This document shows positions 23,880 through 32,936 of a stretch of DNA of 64,000 bases, one piece after another. The notes under the pieces were generated by a model. The model had not been told where the DNA came from. It saw nothing but the letters and a program-made list of their open reading frames with translations, and did no database searches. The position numbers were made by a program, and so were the translations under genes. The stretch comes from Paenibacillus piri (GTDB lineage: Bacteria; Bacillota; Bacilli; Paenibacillales; NBRC-103111): assembly GCF_004354045.1 (NCBI RefSeq), contig NZ_SMRT01000003.1, positions 1 to 64,000 on the forward strand, in the 5' to 3' direction. Position 1 is the first letter of the stretch. The number at the start of each line of letters is the position of its first letter.

Positions 23880-24827
23880 ATGGTCGTTTATACGATGAGA
23901 AAGCTGTTTCAGCTGCTGTTGACTTTGCTTGGCGTCATCACGATCGTGTTTTTCGCTATCCGGCTTATCCCCGGGGATGCGGCCTCCGCGATGGCGGGCG
24001 ATCAGCTGTCGGCGGAGGCGATGGCGCAGCTGCAGGCCAAACTGGGCTTGGACCGCCCGTTATGGGAGCAATACGTATCGTATTTGGGACATTTGCTCCG
24101 GCTTGATTTCGGCGAGACGATCACGACCTCGCTGTCGATTAAAGGGCTGCTGCTGCAGGCGCTGCCGATTACGATCCTGATCGCGATGTGTACGGTTGTC
24201 ATCGGTGTGCTTATTGCCGTCCCGTTAGGGACGATGGCGGCTTACATGGCGAACAAGGGCCGCAAGACGCTGGATCATGCGCTTACGTGGCTGGCGATGC
24301 TCGTCGACCTGATGCCGTCGTTCTGGATGGCGCTGCTCCTGCTGCTGCTGTTCTCCTTGACGCTCAAGTGGCTGCCCGCCACGGGCACGATCCAGTTCGA
24401 GGACTGGGGCGCTCTGATGAAGCGGCTTGCGCTGCCGATTATGATTTTGGCGATCGGGCAGGTAGCGTCGTTGGCGAGAATTACGCGTACAGCCGTGCTC
24501 GAGGTGCTGAATGAAGATTATATCCGTACGGCGCGCTCGCTGGGCCGTTCGGAGCTCGTTACCGTCTTTCGTCACGGACTGCGCAATGCGATGCTGCCGA
24601 TCGTTACCGTAGTGGGGCTAAGCTTCGGTCATCTGCTGAACGGCACCGTCATTACAGAGTTTATTTTCGCGATTCCGGGCGTCGGCAGTCTGCTGGTGAA
24701 CGGAATTAACAGCCGGGATTATCCGCTTGTGCAAAATGTTATTCTGGTTTACGCCGCCTTGTTTATTATGGTCAATTTTATAACCGATCTGGTTTACAAA
24801 AAATTTGACCCGCGCGTTCAATTTTAA
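23880..24827 (+). CDS. Dpp/Opp-type ABC transporter permease (B subunit)
   Basis: A 315-residue permease with about six helices. The N-terminal RKLFQLLLTLLGVITIVFFAIRLIPGD is the DppB/OppB hallmark, and the coupling loop reads LNEDYIRTARSLGRSELVTVFRHGLRNA. The start is the ATG at 23880 preceded by GGGAGG; the longer frame from 23868 lacks a site. It pairs with the C-type permease 20 bases downstream. Confidence 0.93.
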   Translation: MVVYTMRKLFQLLLTLLGVITIVFFAIRLIPGDAASAMAGDQLSAEAMAQLQAKLGLDRPLWEQYVSYLGHLLRLDFGETITTSLSIKGLLLQALPITILIAMCTVVIGVLIAVPLGTMAAYMANKGRKTLDHALTWLAMLVDLMPSFWMALLLLLLFSLTLKWLPATGTIQFEDWGALMKRLALPIMILAIGQVASLARITRTAVLEVLNEDYIRTARSLGRSELVTVFRHGLRNAMLPIVTVVGLSFGHLLNGTVITEFIFAIPGVGSLLVNGINSRDYPLVQNVILVYAALFIMVNFITDLVYKKFDPRVQF

Positions 24828-24846
24828 CTCATGAGAGGTGATGGAC

Positions 24847-25749
24847 ATGGAATCGGGCGCAACGACAACGGTCGCCGGAGCCGGGGTCAGACCGGTAACC
24901 GGCGGTTACCGGAATTGGAAATTTCCGCTGGCCCGGGAGCTCGTAAGGAACAAACGGTTCACAGGCGCATTGCTGCTGCTAATTCCGCTCCTGCTGCTCG
25001 CCGTATTATCGCCGCTGCTGCCGCTTCCGGCCCCGCTGGAAACAAGCGTGAAGGAAAGCTTTCAACCCCCGGGTCTGGAGCATCCTTTCGGTACGGATAA
25101 GCTGGGCCGGGATATTTTAAGCCGCACGCTCGCAGGCTTGAAAACCTCGATCGTCGTCGGGTTCAGCGTTGCGGCGCTCGCGATTGCCGGAGGCATGCTG
25201 GTCGGTACGATTTCCGGCTACTACGGCGGCAAAGTCGATCGGACGCTGATGGCTGTCGTCGATATGTTTCTGGCGTTTCCTTCGCTGCTGCTGGCGATCG
25301 GATTGGTCGCGATTATCGGGGCCGGTACGATCCCGGTCGTGCTGGCGATTACGATGGCCGATTTGCCCCGGATGATCCGGCTTCAGCGCTCCATGGTGCT
25401 GAGCCTGAAGACGCGGCCGTTCATCGACGCGGCACGCATGGTCTCCGCGCCCGGAAGATGGCTGATGTGGAAGCACATCATGCCGAACACGGTCGCGTCG
25501 ATGCTGGTCGCGGCAAGCATTACGGCGGCGAATGCGATTTTGACCGAAGCGAGCTTAAGCTTCCTCGGACTCGGCATTACGCCCCCGGCGCCGTCGCTCG
25601 GCAATATTATCCACGACGGGCAAATGTATTTGCAGAAGGCTTGGTGGATTTCGACCATGCCGGGCGTTGTCATTTTGCTGATCGCGATCGGCCTCCATTT
25701 AATGTCCGACGGCATACGCCAGGTGCTGGATCCGAAAGCGAGAAAATAA
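24847..25749 (+). CDS. Dpp/Opp-type ABC transporter permease (C subunit)
   Basis: A 300-residue permease of the DppC type: an N-terminal cytoplasmic segment, a first helix, the motif HPFGTDKLGRDILSRTLAGLKTS, then five more helices with coupling loop TRPFIDAARMVSAPGRWLMWKHIMPN. It is the partner of the preceding permease. The ATG at 24847 follows GAGAGGTG; ATG 24841 and GTG 24838 are alternatives but too close to that site. Confidence 0.92.
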   Translation: MESGATTTVAGAGVRPVTGGYRNWKFPLARELVRNKRFTGALLLLIPLLLLAVLSPLLPLPAPLETSVKESFQPPGLEHPFGTDKLGRDILSRTLAGLKTSIVVGFSVAALAIAGGMLVGTISGYYGGKVDRTLMAVVDMFLAFPSLLLAIGLVAIIGAGTIPVVLAITMADLPRMIRLQRSMVLSLKTRPFIDAARMVSAPGRWLMWKHIMPNTVASMLVAASITAANAILTEASLSFLGLGITPPAPSLGNIIHDGQMYLQKAWWISTMPGVVILLIAIGLHLMSDGIRQVLDPKARK

Positions 25750-25834
25750 GCGAAGCTTCGGCAAGCAAATTCCGTTTCCGTCATGGAGAACTTAGTTTAG
25801 CGTAAAACATATAACGGAGAGGCGGGGAGTGGGT

Positions 25835-27916
25835 ATGAACGATGAATGGCTGCTGCGGGTAAAAGGGTTAACGACACATTTCGAGACGGATAGCGGGACG
25901 GTGCGCGCGGTAAACGATGTCTCGTTCGATTTGAAGGCCGGGGAACGGCTGGCGATCGTCGGCGAAAGCGGCTCGGGCAAAAGCGCCATGGCGATGTCGC
26001 TCATCCGGCTGATCGCATATCCGGGAAACATCGTCGGCGGCCAGATTTGGTTCGAAGGCAATGATTTGACGAAGCTGAGCGAGCGCGAGCTGAACCGGAT
26101 TCGCGGCGGCAGAATCGGCACGATCTTTCAGGACCCGATGACCTCGCTGGACCCGGTCATGCGCATTGAGGATCAGATGGTATCGGCGATCCGCAGACAT
26201 CTGGGCTTCAGCGCGCCGGCAGCGCGCGCTTATGCGGTTTCGCTGCTGGAGCAGGTGGGCATTCCGGACCCGGAGTCGCGCCTTGGCAGCTACCCGTTCG
26301 AAATGAGCGGAGGCATGCGCCAGCGCGTCATGATTGCGATGGCTTTGTCCTGCAAGCCAAGGCTGATATTGGCGGATGAGCCGACGACCGCTTTGGATGT
26401 GACGATCCAGGCGCAAATCGTCGAGTTATTGAAACGGTTGACGGAGCAGACCGGCAGCGCGATGCTGTTCATTACCCACGATCTTGGGCTTGTCGCGCGT
26501 TTCGCCCAGAAGGTGGCCGTCATGTATGCAGGCCGGATCGTCGAATACGGTACCGTCGCCCAGCTGTTTGCGAATCCGCAGCATCCTTACACGCAGAGCC
26601 TGCTTCGGACGATTCCGAGCATTGCCGGGACGCCGGGCAAACGGCTGCAGCAGATTCACGGCTTTCCGCCGGATATGCGCAAGCCGATTGAAGGCTGTTC
26701 ATTCCGCGAGCGCTGCTCCTTGGCGGAAGCGCGGTGCCGGATCGACATGCCGGAGCTGACCGCCCGGGGAGAAGGACAATTGGCGGCGTGCTGGAGGGAC
26801 GTCGAAGCGGCCGGCGGCATCCGACGCGCTGACGAAACGGAAGCCGGCTCATCCGTAACGCCGGCGGCGGTTGCGGCGGCATCGGCGGCGTATGCGGGTG
26901 AAACATCGGCGGGTGGAGCCTCGGCCGTTGCTTCTCCGTCCAGCGCAGCTCCTCATATATTGGAGGTCAAAGGGCTGCACAAAGTGTTCCGCAAGCCGTC
27001 GCTGCTGCCGTGGAAGCCGGGTAAGCATATTTATGCGGTTAACGGCATCGACTTGACGCTGCGGCGCGGCGAAACGATGGGGCTGGTCGGGGAGAGCGGC
27101 TGCGGGAAGAGCACGGTTGCCCGCCTGCTGCTGGGGCTCGAATCGCCCAGTGACGGAGCCATTGCGGTCGACGGCATTCCGGCGGTAGAAGCCGCGGAGG
27201 GAATGAAATCGTACCGCAAACGAATTCAGATGGTGTTTCAGGATCCGTACTCCTCCTTTAATCCGAAAATGACGATTGAACATATTATCGCCGAGCCGTT
27301 GGACGTCCAGGGGCAAACCGCTCCGGAGGAAAGGAACAGGAAGGTGCGGGAGCTGATCCAGCAGGTAGGTCTCGATGCGTCGTTTCTCGACCGCTATCCG
27401 AATCAATTGAGCGGCGGCCAGCGCCAGCGGATCGGCATCGCCAGGGCGCTTGCGCTGTCGCCGTCGGTCGTCGTAGCCGATGAACCAACCTCGGCGCTTG
27501 ATGTGTCGGTCCGCGCCCAGGTGATCAATCTGCTGTGCGATTTGAAGGAGCAGCTTGGACTCAGCTTTATTTTCATCTCGCATGATTTATCGACGGTGCG
27601 TCATATCTCCGATTCGATCGCGGTGATGTATTTGGGTCAAATTGTGGAGCAGGGGCCGGCGGAAGAAGTTTTCGTCCATCCGCTGCATCCGTACACGCGA
27701 TCGTTGCTGGCGGCCGTGCCGGTACCCGATCCGGCCGTGGAAGCGGACAGGGAAATTACCGTGCTGGAAGGAGAGCTGCCGAGTCCGGCAAATCCCCCGG
27801 GCGGCTGCGCGTTTCATTCGCGCTGCCCGCTCGTGCAGCCCCGCTGCCTGGGCGAGAAGCCTGCACTGACCGGCGCGGGAGAACGGCGTATGGTGGCTTG
27901 TCATGCGGCCGGCTAG
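25835..27916 (+). CDS. Fused double ATPase of Opp/Dpp-type importer (D-F fusion)
   Basis: A 693-residue protein joining the two ATPases that are separate in classical Opp/Dpp. Half 1 (about 1-330) has Walker A GESGSGKSAM (about 42), signature MSGGMRQR (about 157) and the C-terminal cysteine segment CSFRERCSLAEARC. Half 2 (about 375-693) has GESGCGKSTV (about 418), LSGGQRQR (about 524) and CAFHSRCPLVQPRC. A low-complexity Ala/Ser/Gly linker covers about 331-373. The cysteines resemble the Fe-S-binding segment known in Dpp-type ATPases. The fusion fixes a one-to-one stoichiometry. The MFS gene start overlaps its end by 14 bases. Confidence 0.93.
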   Translation: MNDEWLLRVKGLTTHFETDSGTVRAVNDVSFDLKAGERLAIVGESGSGKSAMAMSLIRLIAYPGNIVGGQIWFEGNDLTKLSERELNRIRGGRIGTIFQDPMTSLDPVMRIEDQMVSAIRRHLGFSAPAARAYAVSLLEQVGIPDPESRLGSYPFEMSGGMRQRVMIAMALSCKPRLILADEPTTALDVTIQAQIVELLKRLTEQTGSAMLFITHDLGLVARFAQKVAVMYAGRIVEYGTVAQLFANPQHPYTQSLLRTIPSIAGTPGKRLQQIHGFPPDMRKPIEGCSFRERCSLAEARCRIDMPELTARGEGQLAACWRDVEAAGGIRRADETEAGSSVTPAAVAAASAAYAGETSAGGASAVASPSSAAPHILEVKGLHKVFRKPSLLPWKPGKHIYAVNGIDLTLRRGETMGLVGESGCGKSTVARLLLGLESPSDGAIAVDGIPAVEAAEGMKSYRKRIQMVFQDPYSSFNPKMTIEHIIAEPLDVQGQTAPEERNRKVRELIQQVGLDASFLDRYPNQLSGGQRQRIGIARALALSPSVVVADEPTSALDVSVRAQVINLLCDLKEQLGLSFIFISHDLSTVRHISDSIAVMYLGQIVEQGPAEEVFVHPLHPYTRSLLAAVPVPDPAVEADREITVLEGELPSPANPPGGCAFHSRCPLVQPRCLGEKPALTGAGERRMVACHAAG

Positions 27917-29237
27917 CGCGGTAAGGGCCGTCGGTATATACGGCGGCGGCGTTTTTTTCGCCGTCAATTCGGTGGCCCAGCCGTTTTTCACGCTGTATGC
28001 CGAAAGTCTCGGCGCCTCGACCGCCGTTATCGGCTTCCTTGTTACGCTGCGGGCGCTGCTGCCGATGATCATCGCCATGCCGGTCGGGCAAATGATCGAT
28101 ACGCTCGGTCCGCTCCGGTTAACGAAGCTGGGCTGCCTGCTGATGATCGTCTCGCTGGCGCTTACCGCTTCCAGCACGCTGCTTCCGCTGCTGGCGGTCT
28201 CGCAGCTGCTGCTGGGCGCCAGTACGATCATGGTCGCATCGTCGCTGCAGGTGCTGGCCGCCGACGGCGAGTCGGATAAAGCGCTGCGCAACCGCAACAT
28301 CAACCGCTATTCCACCTGGTCGTCGGCAGGCAGCATGGCGGGACCGCTGCTCGGCGGACTGGTCGTCTCCTTCTACGGCGCCTCGTTGTCCGGCTACCGG
28401 GCCGCCTTTATCGCTTCGCTGGCCGTATGCATCGTTTCCTTTGCCGCCGTATGGCGGGTTGCCGCCGTCAGTCCGGGCGAGCCGATGGTGAAAGGCGAGA
28501 CCCGCAGGCTGTTCAGGCCCCGCGCCATTATGGACAGCTATATGAGCGGCATCCATTTGACCAAATACCGGGGAATCCGGTTCGGGTTGGCCGGCACGTT
28601 CCTGATCATGTTCATTCAATCGCTCTACGGCAGCTTTATACCGCTCTATTTAAACGGTGCGGGCTACTCCACGCTGATCATTTCCGTCATCGTTTCGTTG
28701 ACGGGCATGGCCGGACTGCTGTCGCGATTATTTCTGGCATTGCTCATGAAGCGGATGACGATGGAGCGCATCTTGATATCGGCCGGCTGCCTCGCCGCCA
28801 TATGCCTAATTCTGATTCCGCTCGGTTCCCTGCATGTCGCAGGAATGATTGCGCTTACAATATTGCTGGGCAGCTCGGTCGGCATTAATCTGCCGGTCAG
28901 CATTATGATCATGGTGGATGAAACGAAGGACGCGGAGCGGGGGAAGGTGATGGGGCTGCGCCTGCTGACGAACCGGCTGTCGCAAATGTCAAGCCCGGCG
29001 CTGTTCGGGGTGCTGGGTCAGACGATGGGTTTGACGGCCGCTTTTTGCGCCGGCGGCACGCTGCTGCTGGCGACCATGCTTGGATTCGCCGTTTACAGCT
29101 CGGCCAGACTGAATCGTCCGGCGCAGGGAGAAGAGCCCGCAGTCGCACCTGCAGTCGCACCTGCAGCCGCCACTGCAGCCGAACAAACGCCGCCCGTCGG
29201 TGAGGCGAAGCCCGCCCGGCTTACGTACCGCAGTTGA
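27903..29237 (+). CDS. MFS transporter in the amide-catabolic operon
   Basis: A 444-residue MFS protein with about 12 helices, beginning directly with a membrane segment (AVGIYGGGVFFAVNSVAQPFF). The motif A loop is GQMIDTLGPLR. The C-terminal tail is a low-complexity Ala/Val/Pro stretch (PAVAPAVAPAAATAAE). It overlaps the ATPase gene by 14 bases and has only a weak RBS, so it is probably translationally coupled. Its position inside an import operon suggests export of a product or an alternative uptake route. Confidence 0.85.
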   Translation: MRPASAVRAVGIYGGGVFFAVNSVAQPFFTLYAESLGASTAVIGFLVTLRALLPMIIAMPVGQMIDTLGPLRLTKLGCLLMIVSLALTASSTLLPLLAVSQLLLGASTIMVASSLQVLAADGESDKALRNRNINRYSTWSSAGSMAGPLLGGLVVSFYGASLSGYRAAFIASLAVCIVSFAAVWRVAAVSPGEPMVKGETRRLFRPRAIMDSYMSGIHLTKYRGIRFGLAGTFLIMFIQSLYGSFIPLYLNGAGYSTLIISVIVSLTGMAGLLSRLFLALLMKRMTMERILISAGCLAAICLILIPLGSLHVAGMIALTILLGSSVGINLPVSIMIMVDETKDAERGKVMGLRLLTNRLSQMSSPALFGVLGQTMGLTAAFCAGGTLLLATMLGFAVYSSARLNRPAQGEEPAVAPAVAPAAATAAEQTPPVGEAKPARLTYRS

Positions 29238-29270
29238 CTATAGCTTCGCACAGAAAGGAGATCGGTTTCG

Positions 29271-29972
29271 ATGAAATACGGATTTGAAGACCATTGCTGG
29301 AAACATTTGATGAGCCCGGAGGTGCTGCAAATTTACAAGGCTTATGAACGCGACACGTTCATAGGCTCACGGCCCGCTTTACTCGCAATCGATCTGTATA
29401 ACAGCGCTTATGAAGGAGGAGACAAGCCCGTCATCGATCTGCAGCGTGATTTTCCCAGCTCCTGCGGCGAGTACGCCTGGACAGCGATCGAGCCGACCAA
29501 GCGGCTGTTTCAAGCGGCCCGCGCCATCGGCATTCCCGTCATTTATTCGACGGCCGATCTGCGGATGCGTTCCCGTACCCGGCTGCAGGCGACTCATCGA
29601 CGCTCCAAGCGGCCGGACGATCGAGCGTTTGAAATTTTTGCGGAATTTCAACCCGCAGCGGATGATTTGATCATTTATAAAACACGGGCCAGCGCCTTCT
29701 ACGGTACCCCGTTGGCCGCTTTTTTGAACATGATGGATGCGGACAGCTTGATCATTTGCGGCGAATCGACCAGCGGATGTGTCCGGGCTTCGGCCGTGGA
29801 TGCCTACTCCGCCGGATTCCACACGGTCGTGGTGGAGGAATGCTGCTTTGACCGGAATATGCTGTCCCACCAGGTTAATCTGTTCGACCTTCATCACAAA
29901 TATGCCGACGTCATGCATATCGGCGAAGTATGCGATCAGCTGGGGCAGCGGCTGAAAAATAAACGCGCTTGA
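29271..29972 (+). CDS. Isochorismatase-family cysteine hydrolase 3
   Basis: A 233-residue third member of the family in the operon. The triad is D41 (LAIDLYNS), K137 (IYKTRASAFYGTPL) and C170 (CGESTSGCVRAS). It is clearly more distant from genes 1 and 2 than they are from each other, including in its N-terminus (KYGFEDHCWKHLMSPEVL). It may act at a different step, for example on the product of the first hydrolysis. It closes the operon and is preceded by GAAAGGAG. Confidence 0.88.
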   Translation: MKYGFEDHCWKHLMSPEVLQIYKAYERDTFIGSRPALLAIDLYNSAYEGGDKPVIDLQRDFPSSCGEYAWTAIEPTKRLFQAARAIGIPVIYSTADLRMRSRTRLQATHRRSKRPDDRAFEIFAEFQPAADDLIIYKTRASAFYGTPLAAFLNMMDADSLIICGESTSGCVRASAVDAYSAGFHTVVVEECCFDRNMLSHQVNLFDLHHKYADVMHIGEVCDQLGQRLKNKRA

Positions 29973-29998
29973 AGCACATCGGACATACTGAAAGTTAA

Positions 29999-30025
29999 GG
30001 GGGGGGCCGGAAACGGCGCCCCCAT
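29999..30025 (+). terminator. GC-rich hairpin at the end of the operon
   Basis: GGGGGGCC and GGCGCCCCC can pair around a GGAAAC loop just after the last hydrolase gene. A proper T-run is missing, so its strength as a terminator is doubtful. Confidence 0.4.
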
Positions 30026-30056
30026 CCGTTTCTTAAGCGTGGCCGGGACGCTTCCG

Positions 30057-30172
30057 AGTGAACTCGTTCAGCTTTGCTGAACATCGGGGAATCCGATGGG
30101 GACTCTATCCCACCTTATTCAAGTCCCACCTTAGAGGTGGGGGTCTTAACCCGATAAAGTCGTAATCGAATA
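30057..30172 (-). repeat. Hairpin-rich repeat element, copy B (inverted relative to copy A)
   Basis: The reverse complement of this segment matches copy A at 17862-17962, including the GTTCAGC/GCTGAAC hairpin, the CCACCT/AGGTGG hairpin and the end CGATTACGACTTTATCGGG. Copy B is longer by a stretch around 30110-30128, where a second CCACCTTATTC arm is present. The two copies face each other across 12 kb. Confidence 0.7.
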
Positions 30173-30359
30173 ATATGCTTACATTTGAAATACGGTGAGC
30201 AGACGTTTGGCTTCCCCTTCGGAGTCATGAAAGATACATCTCGGCATTACTTCAGGAATTTGACATGCTTCCCCCTTAAATCCCGATCTCATGCAGAATA
30301 CTATAGCATATCCGTTTGAACAGCCTCTGCGTCCATTTTTAAAATTGGGGAGGAGAGTA

Positions 30360-31415
30360 ATGATGTTAAAACGATTTGACAAGCTATTCGGTATTGATCT
30401 GGGAACATCGAACACGGTTATATATGAAAAAGGTAAAGGCGTCGTGCTAAGCGAGCCGTCGGTCGTAGCCGTCAATCAGGAAACCGGCGAGCTGCTGGCT
30501 GTCGGTGCTGAGGCGCAAGCGATGATCGGACGGGCTCCCGGCTATGTGGATATTACATACCCTTTGACGAATGGCGTTATCGCCAATTTTGATATGACCA
30601 AAAATATGCTGCAGCATTTTATTAAAAAAATTCAAGGGCGCTCGTCTTTTTTGCGCAGCTCGCAGGTGTATATATCGGTGCCCTGCGGCATCACCAATGT
30701 GCAAAAGCGGGCTGTTGAGGAGACGATCATTCATAAAGGGGCCCAAAAGGCGGTTGCCGTCGAGGAACCGTTGGCGGCGGCGCTTGGAGCCGGGCTGCCG
30801 ATCGGCGAGCCGATCGGACATTTGGTGCTCGACATCGGGGGCGGCACCTGTCAGGTAGCCGTTTTGTCGCTTGGCGGCATTGTCGCGAGCCATACGGTAA
30901 ACAGAGCGGGTATGTCGATTGACCGGGATATTATGGAATACGTCAAGAAGCAGTACAATCTGGAGATCGGGGAACGGTCGTCCGAGGAAATCAAGATGCG
31001 GATCGGAACGGCGAACGCGTCCGCACAAGAAAAGACGATCGAGATCCGGGGACGCGACGTGATTGAAGGACTGCCCAGATCGATCCGGATTTCTTCAGGT
31101 GAAATTTATAAGCTGGTTGACGACTTTTTCAAATCGCTGATCGAGGCGATCCGCACGACTTTGGAGAAATGTCCGCCCGAGCTTGCAGGAGACGTCATCG
31201 AGCAGGGCATATTGCTGTGCGGCGGCGGCGCCCTGCTGGAAGGGCTGGATGAACGCATTCGCACAGAGACGGGCATTCCCGTACATATTGCGGAGAGGCC
31301 GCTGGACTGTACCGCAATCGGCGCCGGCATGATGCTCGGCGTGCGCAGCGCCAAGCAAGGCCTTGCCTGGCGCGCCGCAGCCGACGGGCCGGACGAAGCG
31401 GTCGAGGCGGGATGA
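30360..31415 (+). CDS. MreB/Mbl-type bacterial actin
   Basis: A 351-residue MreB-family protein that should form membrane-bound filaments guiding cell-wall synthesis. The nucleotide-binding motifs are present: phosphate 1 GIDLGTSNTVIYEKGKGVVLSE, phosphate 2 LDIGGGTCQVAVLSLGG and the adenosine loop CGGGALLEGLDER. The C-terminus carries about 20 extra residues (KQGLAWRAAADGPDEAVEAG). mreC and mreD are absent, so it is a paralogue of the Mbl/MreBH kind and not the mreBCD cluster. GGGGAGGAG precedes two adjacent ATGs (30360, 30363). It stands next to repeat copy B. Confidence 0.92.
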   Translation: MMLKRFDKLFGIDLGTSNTVIYEKGKGVVLSEPSVVAVNQETGELLAVGAEAQAMIGRAPGYVDITYPLTNGVIANFDMTKNMLQHFIKKIQGRSSFLRSSQVYISVPCGITNVQKRAVEETIIHKGAQKAVAVEEPLAAALGAGLPIGEPIGHLVLDIGGGTCQVAVLSLGGIVASHTVNRAGMSIDRDIMEYVKKQYNLEIGERSSEEIKMRIGTANASAQEKTIEIRGRDVIEGLPRSIRISSGEIYKLVDDFFKSLIEAIRTTLEKCPPELAGDVIEQGILLCGGGALLEGLDERIRTETGIPVHIAERPLDCTAIGAGMMLGVRSAKQGLAWRAAADGPDEAVEAG

Positions 31416-31645
31416 CACGCAATTTTGCAGCCTGGCATTCGTTCCGCCATGGCGGCAGGATTGTGTTCTTTCGGATATAGCATGATGCAGGTCAGACGCC
31501 CATGTCGTTCATGGGCGTCTTCCGCAAGATCGCAACATTTTCGCACAAGATCGACATATAAAACGGAAGCCGCATCAAGTAAAATTAAATGCAAGCGGTT
31601 ACGCTAACGAACGAGTTCGGTTCGATGTCGAAGGAGGGCTATCCC

Positions 31646-32803
31646 ATGTTAAAGGTTGCGGTCATCGGCGCGGGCGCGATCAGCGCCGCCCATATTCAAG
31701 CTTATTTGCAGTTTCCGGAGCGGTGCCGGATTGTGGCGGTTTGCGATATCTATCCGGATAAGGCGCAGCAGCGCGTCAACGAATACCGGCTGACTCATGC
31801 CAGAGCGGTTCAGGACTATAGCGATTTGCTGCACGAGGAAATCGATCTTGTATCGGTTTGCACGCCGCCTTATACCCATGCTCCGATCGCCATTGATTTT
31901 TTGCGTGCCGGCAAGCATGTGCTGGTCGAGAAGCCGATGTCCTCCTCGCTAAAAGAGTGCGACGACATGAACGAGGCGGCGCGGGAGAGCGGCAAATTGC
32001 TGTCGGTCGTAGCCCAGAACCGTTTCAAAACGCCGATGATGAAGCTGAAATCGGTGCTGGAAAGCGGCCTGGCCGGTCCGGTCGTCCACGCTCAGGTCGA
32101 TTCCTTCTGGTGGCGTGGGCACTGCTATTACGATTTATGGTGGCGGGGGACCTGGGAGAAGGAAGGAGGAGGCTGCACGCTCAATCATGCCGTGCACCAT
32201 ATCGACGCTTTCCTGTGGATGATGGGGCGCCCGAGCGAGATTCAGGCCTTTATGAGCAATACGTCCCATGATAACGCCGAGGTAGAGGACTTATCCGTCG
32301 CTATGCTGCGTTATCCGACCGGGGCGCTGGCGCAAATTACAAGCTCCGTTGTGCATCACGGCGAGGAGCAGCAGCTTATTTTTCAAGCGAAGCAGGCGCG
32401 CATTTCCGTTCCATGGAAGCTGAAAGCGTCGAGCTCGAAGGCGAACGGATTTCCCGAGCCGAATCCGGAGCTGGAGCAGCAGATTCAATCCTTGTATGAC
32501 AGCCTGCCGGAGGTTGTATACGAAGGCCACGCCGGGCAAATCGACAATGTGATGGCGGCTGTTGAAACCGGGTCGCCGCTTTTGATCGACGGCATAAGCG
32601 GACGCAATACGCTCGAGCTGATCGTCGGCATTTACAAATCGGCAAGCACCGGCGAAAAGGTCCTGTTCCCGCTGCAGCCGGACGACCCTTTCTATACGGG
32701 TGCAGGCATTCAGGCGAATGCGACCCATTTCTATGAAAAACAAACGTCGGTAGAAAATTTTCAGGATATGTCGATTACGACCGGAAGCAATTATAAAGCG
32801 TAA
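31646..32803 (+). CDS. Gfo/Idh/MocA-family oxidoreductase
   Basis: A 385-residue NAD(P)-dependent sugar oxidoreductase. The N-terminal Rossmann motif is VAVIGAGAISAAHI; EKPMSSS (about residue 95) carries the conserved Lys, and the C-terminal domain contains GGGCTLNHAVHHIDAF with the catalytic-type His. Family members oxidise inositols, glucose-type sugars or sugar acids. The ATG at 31646 has GAAGGAGG upstream. A weak cre-like sequence lies at 31590-31603. It probably works with the sugar locus starting at 34125. Confidence 0.9.
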   Translation: MLKVAVIGAGAISAAHIQAYLQFPERCRIVAVCDIYPDKAQQRVNEYRLTHARAVQDYSDLLHEEIDLVSVCTPPYTHAPIAIDFLRAGKHVLVEKPMSSSLKECDDMNEAARESGKLLSVVAQNRFKTPMMKLKSVLESGLAGPVVHAQVDSFWWRGHCYYDLWWRGTWEKEGGGCTLNHAVHHIDAFLWMMGRPSEIQAFMSNTSHDNAEVEDLSVAMLRYPTGALAQITSSVVHHGEEQQLIFQAKQARISVPWKLKASSSKANGFPEPNPELEQQIQSLYDSLPEVVYEGHAGQIDNVMAAVETGSPLLIDGISGRNTLELIVGIYKSASTGEKVLFPLQPDDPFYTGAGIQANATHFYEKQTSVENFQDMSITTGSNYKA

Positions 32804-32848
32804 CCCGCAGCCGCGATTGAAACGATTGCGGCCGCTTGCATAGACATT

Positions 32849-32883
32849 AAAACCATCACCCTTGCGGAGGCGATGGTTTTTTT
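32849..32883. terminator. Bidirectional terminator between oxidoreductase and AraC gene
   Basis: AAAACCATC and GATGGTTTT form the stem around a GC-rich loop, with seven T on the plus strand and TTTT on the minus strand. Confidence 0.82.
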
Positions 32884-32936
32884 GTTGACGGTCCATGATG
32901 CGCAGCAGGTGCAGCTGCCTGCGGGCATTGCACAGG

